The notes: generated from the sequence alone by a model not told the origin. 64,000 nt of DNA from an uncultured Lachnospiraceae bacterium (GCA_946566685.1 CAMNXA010000009.1:38728-102727); one strand, 5' to 3'; shown: positions 1 to 8,261, counted from the stretch's first letter. Numbers and translations: made by a program.

Positions 1-615
1 GAACCGGGACAGAATCTGCCGGATGAGATACGTTATCTGGCAATCCTTGCGACTCTGTTGGGGTGTCAGGGAAAGGAAATCTATCAGGAGATACTGCCCA
101 GGGCTTTGGACGGCGGCCTGACATCTGTTATGGTCAAAGAGGTGGTCTATCAGGCAGTAGATTACCTTGGAATCGGCAGGGTAATGCCCTTTCTGACTAT
201 TACCAATGATGTCCTGACTGCCAGAGGCATCTCACTGCCGCTGCCGGCACAGGCGGTAACAACCCTGGAAGACAGACTGGAAAAAGGGGCAGAGGCGCAG
301 GCGGAGATTTTTGGGGAACATATGAAGGAAGCGTGGAAAGCAGGGCATATCAACCGCTGGCTGGCGGCCAACTGCTTTGGCGATTATTATACGAGGGGCG
401 GTCTGGACTTGAAACAGCGGGAACTGATCACGTTCTGCTTTCTGGCGGCGCAGGGCGGATGCGAACCCCAGCTTACAGCCCATGCAAAGGGGAACATGAA
501 CCTTGGAAACGATAAGGAGTTTCTGATCAGGGTGGTGTCGCAGTGTCTGCCTTATATCGGATATCCCCGCAGCTTGAATGCGATTAATTGTGTGAAGAAA
601 GCGGCGGAAACTTAA
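1..615 (+). CDS. Carboxymuconolactone decarboxylase family protein (5' partial)
   Basis: The reading frame is open from base 1, so the start lies upstream of the window; the first in-window start-like codon, TTG at 58, is not the real start. The C-terminal part has the family pattern C-E-x-Q-L-x-x-H (around bases 460-485) preceded by a helical segment RELITFCFLAAQG, typical of AhpD/CMD-fold proteins. The upstream segment (LPDEIRYLAILATLLGCQG) looks like the end of a first CMD-like domain, so this is probably a two-domain CMD protein. Such proteins are cytoplasmic, and their substrate is usually not predictable. It lacks the CxxC of peroxidase-type AhpD in the visible part. No operon partner is visible. 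The family is fairly sure, the substrate unknown. Confidence 0.8.
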   Translation, partial: EPGQNLPDEIRYLAILATLLGCQGKEIYQEILPRALDGGLTSVMVKEVVYQAVDYLGIGRVMPFLTITNDVLTARGISLPLPAQAVTTLEDRLEKGAEAQAEIFGEHMKEAWKAGHINRWLAANCFGDYYTRGGLDLKQRELITFCFLAAQGGCEPQLTAHAKGNMNLGNDKEFLIRVVSQCLPYIGYPRSLNAINCVKKAAET

Positions 616-868
616 GGGGCAATAGATATAGCGTGCCAGTTATAGGTACATAATAAAATCAAAAAAATATGGGGTAGGGACACACTATTTGACCTATGAA
701 CAACGCCGACAATGGGAGGACTTAGACGAGAGTGTTTAAGTCTTTTTTCTTGCAGTTATAGACGGGCAAAACGAAGTGAAAAGGTGTCAGCAGTAAAATA
801 AGCACTCAAGGCTTTAAATGCGAAATTTGACCGCCACAGAGTGTTATAACGGTATCATATTGAGTGGA
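616..868. other. AT-rich intergenic stretch, no gene recognised
   Basis: No supported ORF, tRNA or clear terminator was found. Base composition becomes AT-rich right after the CMD gene and stays so to about 2500, which marks the left edge of an accessory patch. Short fragments read like decayed coding sequence (for example ALNAKFDRHRVL followed by a stop near 815-850), but nothing can be assigned. Confidence 0.4.
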
Positions 869-1117
869 TTATTCTTGAATGTCCAATCCCTCAAAGAAAT
901 CATCATAGGTGCAGTTATATATTTTGCGTAACTCTATGAGGACGCTAATCTTGATATTCAATTCGCCGTTTTCATATTTAGCGTAAGTAGAGCGACCAAT
1001 ATCACAGCCGCGGCGTTGCAATAAAGCACAGAGGTTCTCTTGTGAAATATTGTGCGTTTCTCGGAGGACTTTTAAATTGCTGCCGATATTTCTATCTCTC
1101 CGTAGTTTCTGTTCCAT
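869..1117 (-). CDS. Small XRE-family helix-turn-helix regulator
   Basis: 82-residue cytoplasmic DNA-binding protein. The ATG at 1117 is chosen because AGGAAG lies 7 bases upstream; a longer frame to 1159 lacks a ribosome site. Residues about 10-70 form a Cro/C1-type HTH: IGSNLKVLRETHNISQENL, then RSTYAKYENGELNIKISVL, with the usual Y-x-K-Y/W-E-x-G recognition pattern. There is no effector domain. It stands alone in an AT-rich patch between a CMD gene and a broken ORF, as is common for regulators left over from integrative elements. Its target is unknown; self-regulation is likely for this class. Confidence 0.8.
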   Translation of the reverse strand: MEQKLRRDRNIGSNLKVLRETHNISQENLCALLQRRGCDIGRSTYAKYENGELNIKISVLIELRKIYNCTYDDFFEGLDIQE

Positions 1118-1271
1118 TTGAATCTTCCTTTCACAGACCAATATTGAGGACAACACCATTGTATGAATTTTTTACAAAAAACATTGTCCGCGATACTGGT
1201 CAAAACAAAGATGAACGATAGAATATCATTTACAAAAAAATTGAAAACGTAGCAGAGAATTAGGAGAAAAT

Positions 1272-1609
1272 ATGGAGTTGGTCAGAACAGGAGACAGAGA
1301 AGTTAAATTTTTTATATAGATTTCCTTTCTCAATATGAACTTGATTTTGAAACATTTGAAAAGAGAAAACCATTTAAAGTAAAAATTGTTGATGATTTAC
1401 TGAACTTAGCAAATGAGAAATACGGATTAGATTTTGATGAATCGAACACACCCAAAGCAATCTATTTTGTAGAGGATTGCGTGGTAATGGTTTTTGAAAA
1501 AAGAAATCAGAATTATTTGGAGTCAGAGGAAAAAAGAAAGTTGTTAGAAGAAATAGGAAATGATGATAATATGACCTACATCAAAGAAAATTTCATTATG
1601 TGCGATTGA
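1272..1609 (+). pseudogene. Frameshifted small hypothetical gene
   Basis: A good start (AGGAG 6 bases before the ATG at 1272) opens a frame reading MELVRTGDREVKFFI that stops at 1317-1319. A second frame, without any start, picks up at once (IDFLSQYELDFETFEKRKP...) and stays open to the TGA at 1607-1609. Adding one T to the T6 run near 1308-1313 would join them into a protein of about 112 residues (..VKFF-YIDFLSQ..). The product is charged and has no membrane segment; I do not recognise the family. A sequencing error in the homopolymer would give the same picture. AT-rich like its neighbours. Confidence 0.6.
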
Positions 1610-1670
1610 AAAGGAGGCAGGGGAATGGATGTTGTTGCTAATGTTTTTGGGTGGCTTGTAGTAGCTTATT

Positions 1671-1982
1671 TTGTATCAATTCCGTTTATATGGATATGGG
1701 TGTTCTTGTGGCGAAGTATCTGCCGGAAAGAACTGGAAACAATTGAAGCAGGACTTCGCGGAAGGGGAACGGTTGAACTTTCTTGGAACCTTTGAGATTA
1801 TGGCTGCGGATTACAATCAGGATAGCTGTCCTGATTGTACGATCGGAAGTTATGGAGCTTCCGCGGTCAATCTGTATGCCCTGTACACCGTGAAAGAGGG
1901 CGGGGAACTTGCGTTGCTGGGGGAAGAAATCCCTGTTGTCTATGTGTGGAAGGAAGGGCAGGAGAAATATGATCCTATATAG
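1671..1982 (+). CDS. Hypothetical cysteine-containing small protein, possibly truncated
   Basis: 103 residues from a TTG. The protein has a CSCG near the N-terminus and a DSCPDCTIGSYG segment in the middle, then a beta-rich tail (NLYALYTV, IPVVYVWKEG). The paired cysteines could bind a metal, but this is inference. No good ribosome site precedes the TTG. A strong one (AAGGAGG, about 1611-1617) instead precedes an ATG at 1625 in another frame, which gives a 56-residue peptide starting with a hydrophobic stretch (DVVANVFGWLVVAYF) and ending at 1795 inside this frame. This suggests a recombination junction near 1675 that cut off the original start. Family not recognised. Confidence 0.4.
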   Translation: MYQFRLYGYGCSCGEVSAGKNWKQLKQDFAEGERLNFLGTFEIMAADYNQDSCPDCTIGSYGASAVNLYALYTVKEGGELALLGEEIPVVYVWKEGQEKYDPI

Positions 1983-2059
1983 AAAAAGATATATTTGTAT
2001 GTTATAATATACATAAAAATTGGGAAATGATTACGAAAGTAGAATGAGAGGGTAAAAGT

Positions 2060-2338
2060 TTGAAATTCGAGTGGGATGAGGAAAAGAATGTGTTAAATCA
2101 GAAGAAGCACGGTATCTCATTTGAAACAGCCGCATATGTATTTGAAGATGAGAATTATATAGAAATGTATGATTTTGAGCATAGTATAGAAGAAGATAGA
2201 TATATTGCAATAGGTTGTGTTGGGGATGTGTTGTTTGTGGTATTTACAGAAAGAAAAGAAAATATCAGATTAATTTCTGCAAGATTAGCGAATGAAGTAG
2301 AGAGGAGGTTATATTATGACCAGAACATACACTATTAG
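2060..2338 (+). CDS. brnT: BrnT-family ribonuclease toxin
   Basis: 92-residue cytoplasmic protein of the BrnT/DUF497 family, the RNase toxin of a type II toxin-antitoxin system. The diagnostic N-terminus is present: FEWDEEKNVLNQKKHGISF, followed by A-x-x-V-F-E-D, then a central RYIAIG strand, VLFVVFTER, and the IRLISARLA core. Length is as usual for the family. Its 3' end overlaps the start of the next gene by 23 bases, the normal toxin-antitoxin coupling. In this family the antitoxin, alone or with the toxin, represses the shared promoter. The weak AT-rich region 1983-2059 should hold that promoter. Confidence 0.9.
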   Translation: MKFEWDEEKNVLNQKKHGISFETAAYVFEDENYIEMYDFEHSIEEDRYIAIGCVGDVLFVVFTERKENIRLISARLANEVERRLYYDQNIHY

Positions 2339-2495
2339 TAAAGGACAAAAACCGACAGAAGAGCAGTTACGGGAAGTAATGGAAGCAAAGAAAAGACCGA
2401 TTGTGTTTGATGAGGATTCTCCGGAATTATCGCCTGCAATGTATAAGGCATTTAAGTGTTCCGTTATACAACGAAACAGAAAGCAAAATGCATAA
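2316..2495 (+). CDS. brnA: BrnA-like antitoxin (59 residues)
   Basis: Short ORF starting at an ATG inside the 3' end of brnT, with AGGAGG (2303 region) well placed upstream. The product (MTRTYTISKGQKPTEEQL...) is charged: an N-terminal KGQKPTEEQLREVMEAKKRPIVFDEDSPELS segment is typical of BrnA-type antitoxins, and the C-terminal helix is shorter than in many BrnA proteins. Known role in the family: binds and neutralises BrnT and binds the operon promoter through a ribbon-helix-helix. The assignment rests on position and the PIVFDEDSPELSP motif. Confidence 0.75.
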   Translation: MTRTYTISKGQKPTEEQLREVMEAKKRPIVFDEDSPELSPAMYKAFKCSVIQRNRKQNA

Positions 2496-2642
2496 AACCC
2501 CAATATTTCAGGGCAGTCTACAATTCGTAGATTGCTCTTTTTATTTGATTGGCGTATAAAAGAAAGTACAGGCAGAAACGGTCTTGATCTGCTTTGATAT
2601 GGAGAATTTGAGATTCCCCAAAACGGAATCATGGGGGTTAGC

Positions 2643-4394
2643 ATGGATAACATTAAATTCGGCAGATTCATACGGGAGGCCAGGCAGGGCAAGGGGCTGA
2701 CGCAGAAACAGCTTGCGGAGCAGATCCATGTTTCAGACAAAGCCGTTTCCAAATGGGAAAACGGCGCGGGCTTTCCGGACATTAAAATATTGGAACCGCT
2801 GGCTGAGTCTCTGGGGGTGAGTCTCTTAGAGTTGATGCAGAGTGAAAGAATCGAGGAACCGGAGATAGACAGGCAGGAGGCGGAACAGATTGTGGCGCAG
2901 ACTATCTCCCAGTCCAGGCAGGAAGAGGAGTGGAAGCGGCAGATGTGGAAGGTTAAAGTGCTCTTAGGTGCCTGTGCCTGCGGCATTTTCTACTTGATCT
3001 GTGTGGGCATACGATATCTGGCCGGACAAGAAAGCGGAACAGTTCCAGAGAACTTTTGGAAAAGCCCGAACGGAGCCTGGTATGAAAACCCGGTATTTTT
3101 CTATGTGTGGGCCGGAATCCTCGTCATCTTATGCGGTGCCGGGGCAGTCTGTCTTTTGTGGAAAAATGAGACCATACGGGAAGTGAAGATTGGCCGGCAT
3201 AAGGTGAAGAGCCTTTTAACGATTCTCATGGATATGCTGGTGGTGTTTCTGCTCCACACGTATCTGTCCAATATTGCCAATAACGAGCAACAGCTTTCCA
3301 TGCTGCCGGAAGCGATTCCGGTGAACGCCTATATCACCACGGCGGATGGCAGCAGGCAGACCGGTATTTTCATCGAAGACCAATTGGTGCAGGGGCTTCT
3401 GGATTCTGTTTATGTGGATCAACTGCAAATGGATGTACGGCTAAAAGCGGGAGTCGATAAAGTGATTCCCGGCGAGTGGAATACGCTGAATTTATTTCTG
3501 GAAGGGGTTAACTGCATCGAGGCTCTGGGAGGCATCGAGGAGAGTGATATCGTGTGGAATACGGGGGAGGATGCGTCCATCCTGGAGGGCACTGCGGCGA
3601 AGTGTATCGTGTCCAAACGGCTTTTTGAGAAGAAAGGCTGGAAGCTGGGGGATAAAATTACACTCTGCCAATGGTACTACTATCGGGAGAATGAGCGTTA
3701 CGCTGAACTTTTTATGAATCCCTTGCGGACGGTGGAATACGAGATTGCTGGATATGTGGATATGGGGAGCGGATGGAATGACCAGTTTGTGGTGCCGCCG
3801 GACGTGATCGTGCCCTTTCATACGGTCAGGAATGCTTATGCCGAAGAGGGGATACCTTTCTTTGCGAGTTCGGCTTCCTTTGTACTGGCAGATGCGCTGT
3901 CTATGAATGAATTTAAACAGGAAATGAAGGAACTGGGACTTCGGAGTGTGTCGCCCACCGTCCCGGACAATTCCTTGAATGGTGTGGCGTTAAATGTCAA
4001 CGATGCGGCTTTTATCAGAACGGCGGAACATCTGCGCCAGGTGATTGACACAGTAAGGGCATTTTTCCCGTTCCTGCTCATATTGATTGTGGGAGTAGGA
4101 TACCTGGTCACGCTCCTTCTGTTGCAGAGCAGGAAAAATGAGATGGCGCTGCTTCGCTCCATCGGCTTGAACCGGCATAAGTGCTTCCGGATCTTTTGGG
4201 TGGATCAGCTTACGTTAGTGATTACAGGCGTTGTGGCGGGGAGCGTACTTTCGGTACTGATTCAGGGGAATTACGGAGGCAGTTCCGCACTGGCCGGTGG
4301 TCTGGTGGGGATATGCTATATGGCGGGCAACAGTCTGGCCTTGTGGAAACTGATGGATGTGAGTGTGATGGAGGCGTTGTTTGTGGAAGGATAA
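2643..4394 (+). CDS. XRE-type DNA-binding domain fused to an FtsX/MacB-type ABC permease
   Basis: 583 residues from the ATG at 2643, preceded by GGGGG; an ATG at 2631 has no ribosome site. Residues about 6-62 are a Cro/C1 HTH (LTQKQLAEQIHVSDKAVSKWENG). A charged linker follows, then membrane segments near 104-125, 147-168 and 185-205. Next comes an extracytoplasmic domain of about 240 residues, and three C-terminal membrane helices with the FtsX-type cytoplasmic motif MALLRSIGLNRHK. So one polypeptide is both permease and DNA-binding protein. It precedes an ATPase (4526) and a second permease (5231), and most likely forms an exporter with them. The HTH may let transporter state control transcription at the membrane; that is inference. 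Substrate unknown. Confidence 0.85.
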   Translation: MDNIKFGRFIREARQGKGLTQKQLAEQIHVSDKAVSKWENGAGFPDIKILEPLAESLGVSLLELMQSERIEEPEIDRQEAEQIVAQTISQSRQEEEWKRQMWKVKVLLGACACGIFYLICVGIRYLAGQESGTVPENFWKSPNGAWYENPVFFYVWAGILVILCGAGAVCLLWKNETIREVKIGRHKVKSLLTILMDMLVVFLLHTYLSNIANNEQQLSMLPEAIPVNAYITTADGSRQTGIFIEDQLVQGLLDSVYVDQLQMDVRLKAGVDKVIPGEWNTLNLFLEGVNCIEALGGIEESDIVWNTGEDASILEGTAAKCIVSKRLFEKKGWKLGDKITLCQWYYYRENERYAELFMNPLRTVEYEIAGYVDMGSGWNDQFVVPPDVIVPFHTVRNAYAEEGIPFFASSASFVLADALSMNEFKQEMKELGLRSVSPTVPDNSLNGVALNVNDAAFIRTAEHLRQVIDTVRAFFPFLLILIVGVGYLVTLLLLQSRKNEMALLRSIGLNRHKCFRIFWVDQLTLVITGVVAGSVLSVLIQGNYGGSSALAGGLVGICYMAGNSLALWKLMDVSVMEALFVEG

Positions 4395-4396
4395 CA

Positions 4397-4453
4397 GAAC
4401 ATTAAGTAACTCTAAGGCAGCGAAAGACGCAGCCTAAGAGTTGCTAAATGTTC
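4397..4453. repeat. Imperfect inverted repeat (about 22-base arms)
   Basis: Left arm from 4397 (GAACATTAAGTAACTCTAAG..) pairs with the right arm ending at 4453 (..AGAGTTGCTAAATGTTC) with a few mismatches, enclosing a short CAGCGAAAGACGC centre. It lies between the HTH-permease and the ATPase gene. It could be an attenuator, a processing site or an operator; the sequence does not decide. Confidence 0.6.
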
Positions 4454-4455
4454 CA

Positions 4456-4482
4456 GAGAATGCCCAAAGGACGGGCATTCTC
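4456..4482. terminator. Perfect 10-bp hairpin without a T tract
   Basis: GAGAATGCCC (4456-4465), a 7-base loop and GGGCATTCTC (4473-4482) form a perfect stem. No run of T follows, so it is more likely an mRNA-stabilising or attenuating structure between operon genes than a complete terminator. Confidence 0.55.
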
Positions 4483-4525
4483 CGCATGGAACTAAGTAAG
4501 CAAGTGGAAAAGGAGATAAGGGAAA

Positions 4526-5197
4526 ATGGAGATATTGCGTGCGGAACATGTATCTTACAGTTATCGGAGCAAATATCAGAAGGTGGATGCGGTAAAGGAT
4601 GTCAGCTGCGCTTTTGAGAAAGGAAAGTTTTATGCGATTGTGGGAGAATCGGGCAGCGGCAAGAGTACGTTCCTCTCCCTGCTGGCAGGATTGGATCAGC
4701 CCTGTGAGGGGACCATCTATGTGCAGGGCGAGGCTTTAAGCGGCATGGACAGGGATGCTTACCGATTAAACCGGGCGGCGGTGGTATATCAGGCCTTTCA
4801 TCTGTTCCCGCTTCTGACAGCCCAGGAGAATGTGATGCTGCCACTGGAATTTAAGAAGATGCGTAAAAAGGATGCGGCCAGGCAGGCCCAGAGGCTCTTG
4901 CAGCGGGTGGGACTGGAATCCAGGATATACAGGCAGTTCCCGAAGATGATGAGCGGCGGGGAACAGCAGCGGGTGGCTATCGCGCGGGCGGCGGCCGCAG
5001 GCGGGGAGATTATCCTGGCGGATGAACCGACTGGCAATCTGGATTCCGGAAATGAAGAAAATGTGGTGGCGCTTTTGAAGGAGCTGGCCCATGGGGACGG
5101 TTACACGGTGATCGTCATTACTCATAACCAGAAGGTGGCGGATGAGACTGACCATGTATTCCGTATGAAGGACGGAAGGATGGAGCAGGTACGTTAG
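4526..5197 (+). CDS. ABC transporter ATP-binding protein (MacB/LolD type)
   Basis: 223-residue cytoplasmic ATPase. Walker A GESGSGKST is at residues 40-48, the signature MSGGEQQR at about 142-149, Walker B IILADEPTGNLD follows, and the switch histidine is in VIVITHNQ. Length and the EPTGNLD motif are typical of ATPases that drive FtsX-fold permeases (LolD/MacB/BceA group). It sits between the HTH-permease (2643) and a second FtsX-like permease (5231, 33 bases downstream), so it probably energises a two-permease exporter. The ATG at 4526 follows GGAGATAAGGGAAA. Substrate not predictable; peptides, lipids or lipoproteins are typical for the group. Confidence 0.92.
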   Translation: MEILRAEHVSYSYRSKYQKVDAVKDVSCAFEKGKFYAIVGESGSGKSTFLSLLAGLDQPCEGTIYVQGEALSGMDRDAYRLNRAAVVYQAFHLFPLLTAQENVMLPLEFKKMRKKDAARQAQRLLQRVGLESRIYRQFPKMMSGGEQQRVAIARAAAAGGEIILADEPTGNLDSGNEENVVALLKELAHGDGYTVIVITHNQKVADETDHVFRMKDGRMEQVR

Positions 5198-5230
5198 TAA
5201 CCTGTACACTGTGTAAGGAAGGAGTTTGGT

Positions 5231-7072
5231 ATGCTGCTTTTAAGGAATAGTATCCGTCAGCTTTTGCGTATGAAGGGCAGGGCAGTCCTGTTTTTGCTGC
5301 TGCTTACTTTTGCTTCCGGGCTGTGCAGTATCGGCAGGGGATTTTTGATCATGAATCAGGAAAAGATGGAGGCCTATGAGGATTCCTTTATGACCATCGG
5401 CACGGTGGAGCAGAAGGCAGATAAGGTAAAGGAACGGATGATATGGGATGCGGAGACCAGGGACTATCATATCTTTAATAACTCTGTTTACAATTCCTAT
5501 GTACCGTTGTCCGTGCTGGATTTTGAGGGCGCGGATTATCTGTCCGGGCCGGAGCGGCGGTGCTTTTATGGCTCCTATATGCCCCAATATGAGATGTACG
5601 GTGCGGGTATGGCGATGAATATGGGTGAGATTGTGGAAGGATCGCCGGTGGAGGATGCGGTGCCTGATCATCCGATCAAGTTTCAGGTGACCAGGGTTCT
5701 TGCCGGAAGGGGGATTATGGAGGGGAATGTCATCAACTTCTGTGATCACCGCAATCCGAAGCCGGAGATGCTTTATAAGGATAAGACCTATGTCATGTCC
5801 CTGCAGTATTATCCGGGACATGAGGACCAGAAATCATTTGAAGGGGAGTATGTTTCGGAATATATCCCGTATCCCGTGGTGGAATCCGATCAGGTCGATA
5901 TAGACGGAAACGAGGTGCCGGATGAAGTGGAGGACGGGCATTTTTGTGATGAGGTGACGGAAGGGTTTTATGAATCGGAAAGAGGACAGCGGTGGTTAAA
6001 TGTGATTGCTTCCCTGGATTATACGCTGCATATATTTCCGGTAACAGGCACAAATGATATTTATCTGATGATGGCATTCTACAATGGCAGCGCCCATATC
6101 AGCCAGGGCAGGGAGTTTACAAAAGAAGAGTATGCGCGTGGGGACAGGGTATGTCTGGTGTCAGAACTTTTTGCCCAGCGTGCAGGACTTGGGATTGGAG
6201 ATGAACTGCCTCTTGCGCTTCTGTATGCGAATTACGGACGGACGCCGGGGAGAGCATTCGGAACAAATTCGGCCGCCGCATTTTCGATGGTCAACGCCAA
6301 AGGGGAGATTTATCCTGTATTTGAGGAGGGTGATTATAAGATCATAGGGATGTACGGCGGGCAGTCGGGCTTAAAAGACGATTACGGGCTGGGTTATAAC
6401 GAGATCATCATTCCCAGCCGCTCCGTGAAGAACAGCGATGCGGACAATATCCTGGAAAGCGGGCCCATGACCGGCAGCAACACGTCTTTTTGTATTGCAA
6501 ACGGCACCATAGACGAGTATATGGAGAAATGGGGCATGCTACAGATTCCCAATGTAGAGATTACCTTTTACGACAGGGGGTATTCGGAACTGGAAGCAAA
6601 TATCAATAATATGAAGTATATTGCCAGACTGTTGATCGTTATGGGCGTATCCATGGTGCTGATGGTACTCGGCTACTTTTCCTGGCTTTTTATCTTAAAG
6701 CAAAAAGAACGGACTGCCGTGGAACGCTGTTTGGGTTTTCGAAAATGGCACAGCTTTGTGTCTCTGTTTTCGGGTATTTTCCTGTTGATCCTGGTGGGAA
6801 GCGTATGCGGTGCGGCGGCGGGCAGCTGCCTGTCGGGAGCGATTGCGGATAGGGCTGTAAAGGAAGATTATTACGATAAGACGTTTGGCAACAGTATGGT
6901 GACGGATGCGGAGAATATGGAAGAGATGTCCTATGAGCAGGCTGAACCCTGGAAAGCGGCGGCAGAGTGTGCCCTGGCGGTTATGGCGGCGGGGGCGGTG
7001 ATCGCATCGGCAGGGATTTATGGGAATCTGCGAAAAGAACCTATGAAGATGCTGGCGGGGAGGGACGAGTGA
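5231..7072 (+). CDS. FtsX-like ABC transporter permease
   Basis: 613 residues. One N-terminal membrane helix (about 14-36) is followed by a large extracytoplasmic region of about 430 residues rich in Y, D and G. A C-terminal block of three helices starts near 470, with the FtsX-type loop KQKERTAVERCLGFRKWH between the first two. This is the MacB-like topology rather than the ten-helix Bce type. AAGGAAGGAG precedes the ATG. It is the third gene of the 2643-7072 operon and pairs with the ATPase at 4526. Its 3' end overlaps the convergent FMN-binding gene by 32 bases (7041-7072), so the two transcripts are antisense there. Confidence 0.85.
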   Translation: MLLLRNSIRQLLRMKGRAVLFLLLLTFASGLCSIGRGFLIMNQEKMEAYEDSFMTIGTVEQKADKVKERMIWDAETRDYHIFNNSVYNSYVPLSVLDFEGADYLSGPERRCFYGSYMPQYEMYGAGMAMNMGEIVEGSPVEDAVPDHPIKFQVTRVLAGRGIMEGNVINFCDHRNPKPEMLYKDKTYVMSLQYYPGHEDQKSFEGEYVSEYIPYPVVESDQVDIDGNEVPDEVEDGHFCDEVTEGFYESERGQRWLNVIASLDYTLHIFPVTGTNDIYLMMAFYNGSAHISQGREFTKEEYARGDRVCLVSELFAQRAGLGIGDELPLALLYANYGRTPGRAFGTNSAAAFSMVNAKGEIYPVFEEGDYKIIGMYGGQSGLKDDYGLGYNEIIIPSRSVKNSDADNILESGPMTGSNTSFCIANGTIDEYMEKWGMLQIPNVEITFYDRGYSELEANINNMKYIARLLIVMGVSMVLMVLGYFSWLFILKQKERTAVERCLGFRKWHSFVSLFSGIFLLILVGSVCGAAAGSCLSGAIADRAVKEDYYDKTFGNSMVTDAENMEEMSYEQAEPWKAAAECALAVMAAGAVIASAGIYGNLRKEPMKMLAGRDE

Positions 7073-7460
7073 GTGCATTTTCAACAGCTTTCTCGATGAC
7101 AATGCTGGAATTGGTTGCACCTGATACCGCGTCAACTTCTATCTGCTGTTTTTCGATGATTCTGTCCGTGACTATCTCTGCTGATTTTCCGCGACCGTTT
7201 TTATGTTCCAGAATATCAATGGCTGTGATGGCACCGTTTCGTACCGTCACTTCCACTTTGACATAAATAAAATCTACATCATATTCTCCGACATAGATTC
7301 CATCGGGAACATCGGAAATGTTTATGTCGTTTAAAGTTGTTTCTCTTACAGCCTTTTTATAATCGGCTACACTTTTGAGATAAATCGCCGTGGAGCCCAT
7401 GCCGATAAGGAAAAGAAAGAGTACTATGGATAAAAGGATTCTGTTTCGTGATACTTTCAT
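7041..7460 (-). CDS. Membrane-anchored FMN-binding domain protein
   Basis: 139 residues from the ATG at 7460, with GAGG about 8 bases upstream. A signal-anchor helix (about residues 8-27, LLSIVLFLFLIGMGSTAIYL) leads into an FMN_bind domain: DGIYVGEYDVDFIYVKVEVTVRNGAITAIDILEH, then SGATNSSIVIEKAVENAL. In RnfG/NqrC-type proteins the serine or threonine of the SGAT(S/N)S motif carries covalent FMN; here SGATNSS fits. A role in extracytoplasmic electron transfer is likely. It overlaps the upstream tetR gene by 4 bases, so the two are co-transcribed, which suggests the regulator controls it. Confidence 0.88.
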   Translation of the reverse strand: MKVSRNRILLSIVLFLFLIGMGSTAIYLKSVADYKKAVRETTLNDINISDVPDGIYVGEYDVDFIYVKVEVTVRNGAITAIDILEHKNGRGKSAEIVTDRIIEKQQIEVDAVSGATNSSIVIEKAVENALTRPSPPASS

Positions 7461-8095
7461 ATCGGATACCTCGCAATCGAATGGTAAACCAGGGAAAATC
7501 CATATTCCAGGAACTGTTTCCTGGATAATCCCATGGATTTGTTGATATATTCTTCTTTGTTTGCGGCAAGTTGTATGATACCGGAGAGCATGCCCCAAAA
7601 GTTGAATATGGCAGGCATGATTTCCAGATCATCCCGCAGATCGCCTTTTTCCATGCCAGATAGCAAGAAGAGTTTTAGCTTGTCATTTATTGCTTCCCCG
7701 ACCTGATAGGTTTCCTTTTCTTCCGGCAGATAGTCCTGGTTCTCAAAATCAATGTTGATCTTATCCAGCACCATTTTGAAATAGAAAGGGAACTCTTCCT
7801 GATACTGTACCAGGCCGTTACAGATCAGATCGTATCTTGTCCTTGTGGTTTCCTGTTGCTCCAGGGCCGAGGATATATAGTCATAGAGCTTTTTCATACT
7901 GTTCAATACTAAAATACAGACAATCTCCTCTTTGTTCTCAAAATACACGTATAAGGTTGCTTTGCTGTAGCCGGCAGCCTTTGCGATATCATCCATGGAA
8001 GTTGCGGAGATTCCTTTTTCCGTAAACAGCAGGGATGCAGCAGATTCGATATGTTCCCGGTGTGCACTTCTTGGTTCTTTTTTTCTTCGTCCCAT
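7457..8095 (-). CDS. TetR/AcrR family transcriptional regulator
   Basis: 212 residues. The N-terminal HTH (about 12-58) has the family pattern: AASLLFTEKGISATSMDDIAKAAGYSKATLYVYFENKEEI. The rest is an all-helical ligand-binding domain. The gene starts at 8095 and ends with an ATGA overlap into the FMN-binding gene. A near-perfect 25-base palindrome at 8113-8137, 18 bases upstream of its start, is a good candidate operator, so it likely represses its own operon. It could also affect the divergent response regulator at 8262, since the promoters share the gap. Ligand unknown. Confidence 0.92.
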   Translation of the reverse strand: MGRRKKEPRSAHREHIESAASLLFTEKGISATSMDDIAKAAGYSKATLYVYFENKEEIVCILVLNSMKKLYDYISSALEQQETTRTRYDLICNGLVQYQEEFPFYFKMVLDKINIDFENQDYLPEEKETYQVGEAINDKLKLFLLSGMEKGDLRDDLEIMPAIFNFWGMLSGIIQLAANKEEYINKSMGLSRKQFLEYGFSLVYHSIARYPI

Positions 8096-8112
8096 AATTT
8101 TCTCTTTTTAAA

Positions 8113-8137
8113 ATAATTGAACTCACGGTTTAATTAT
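8113..8137. promoter_or_regulatory. Candidate TetR operator palindrome
   Basis: ATAATTGAAC - TCACG - GTTTAATTAT: 10-base arms matching at 9 of 10 positions, placed just upstream of the tetR start in the divergent tetR/response-regulator gap. Spacing and symmetry suit a TetR dimer. Confidence 0.6.
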
Positions 8138-8261
8138 ATGGATAACTGTTTTGGTTGTCAAGGATATTCTTAGAGTTATGGATGAAACGTCAGAAAAAGG
8201 GATGTTGTAATTTGACAGGGATGAAGTTATACTTGGGAAGAATGGAGGAATCGGGGATACA

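Noticed and set aside
8203..8260. TTGACA at about 8213 as the -35 of the response-regulator promoter
   Set aside because: The nearest TATACT is only 10 bases away; TTGTAA further upstream has 17-base spacing but matches poorly, so no promoter is claimed.
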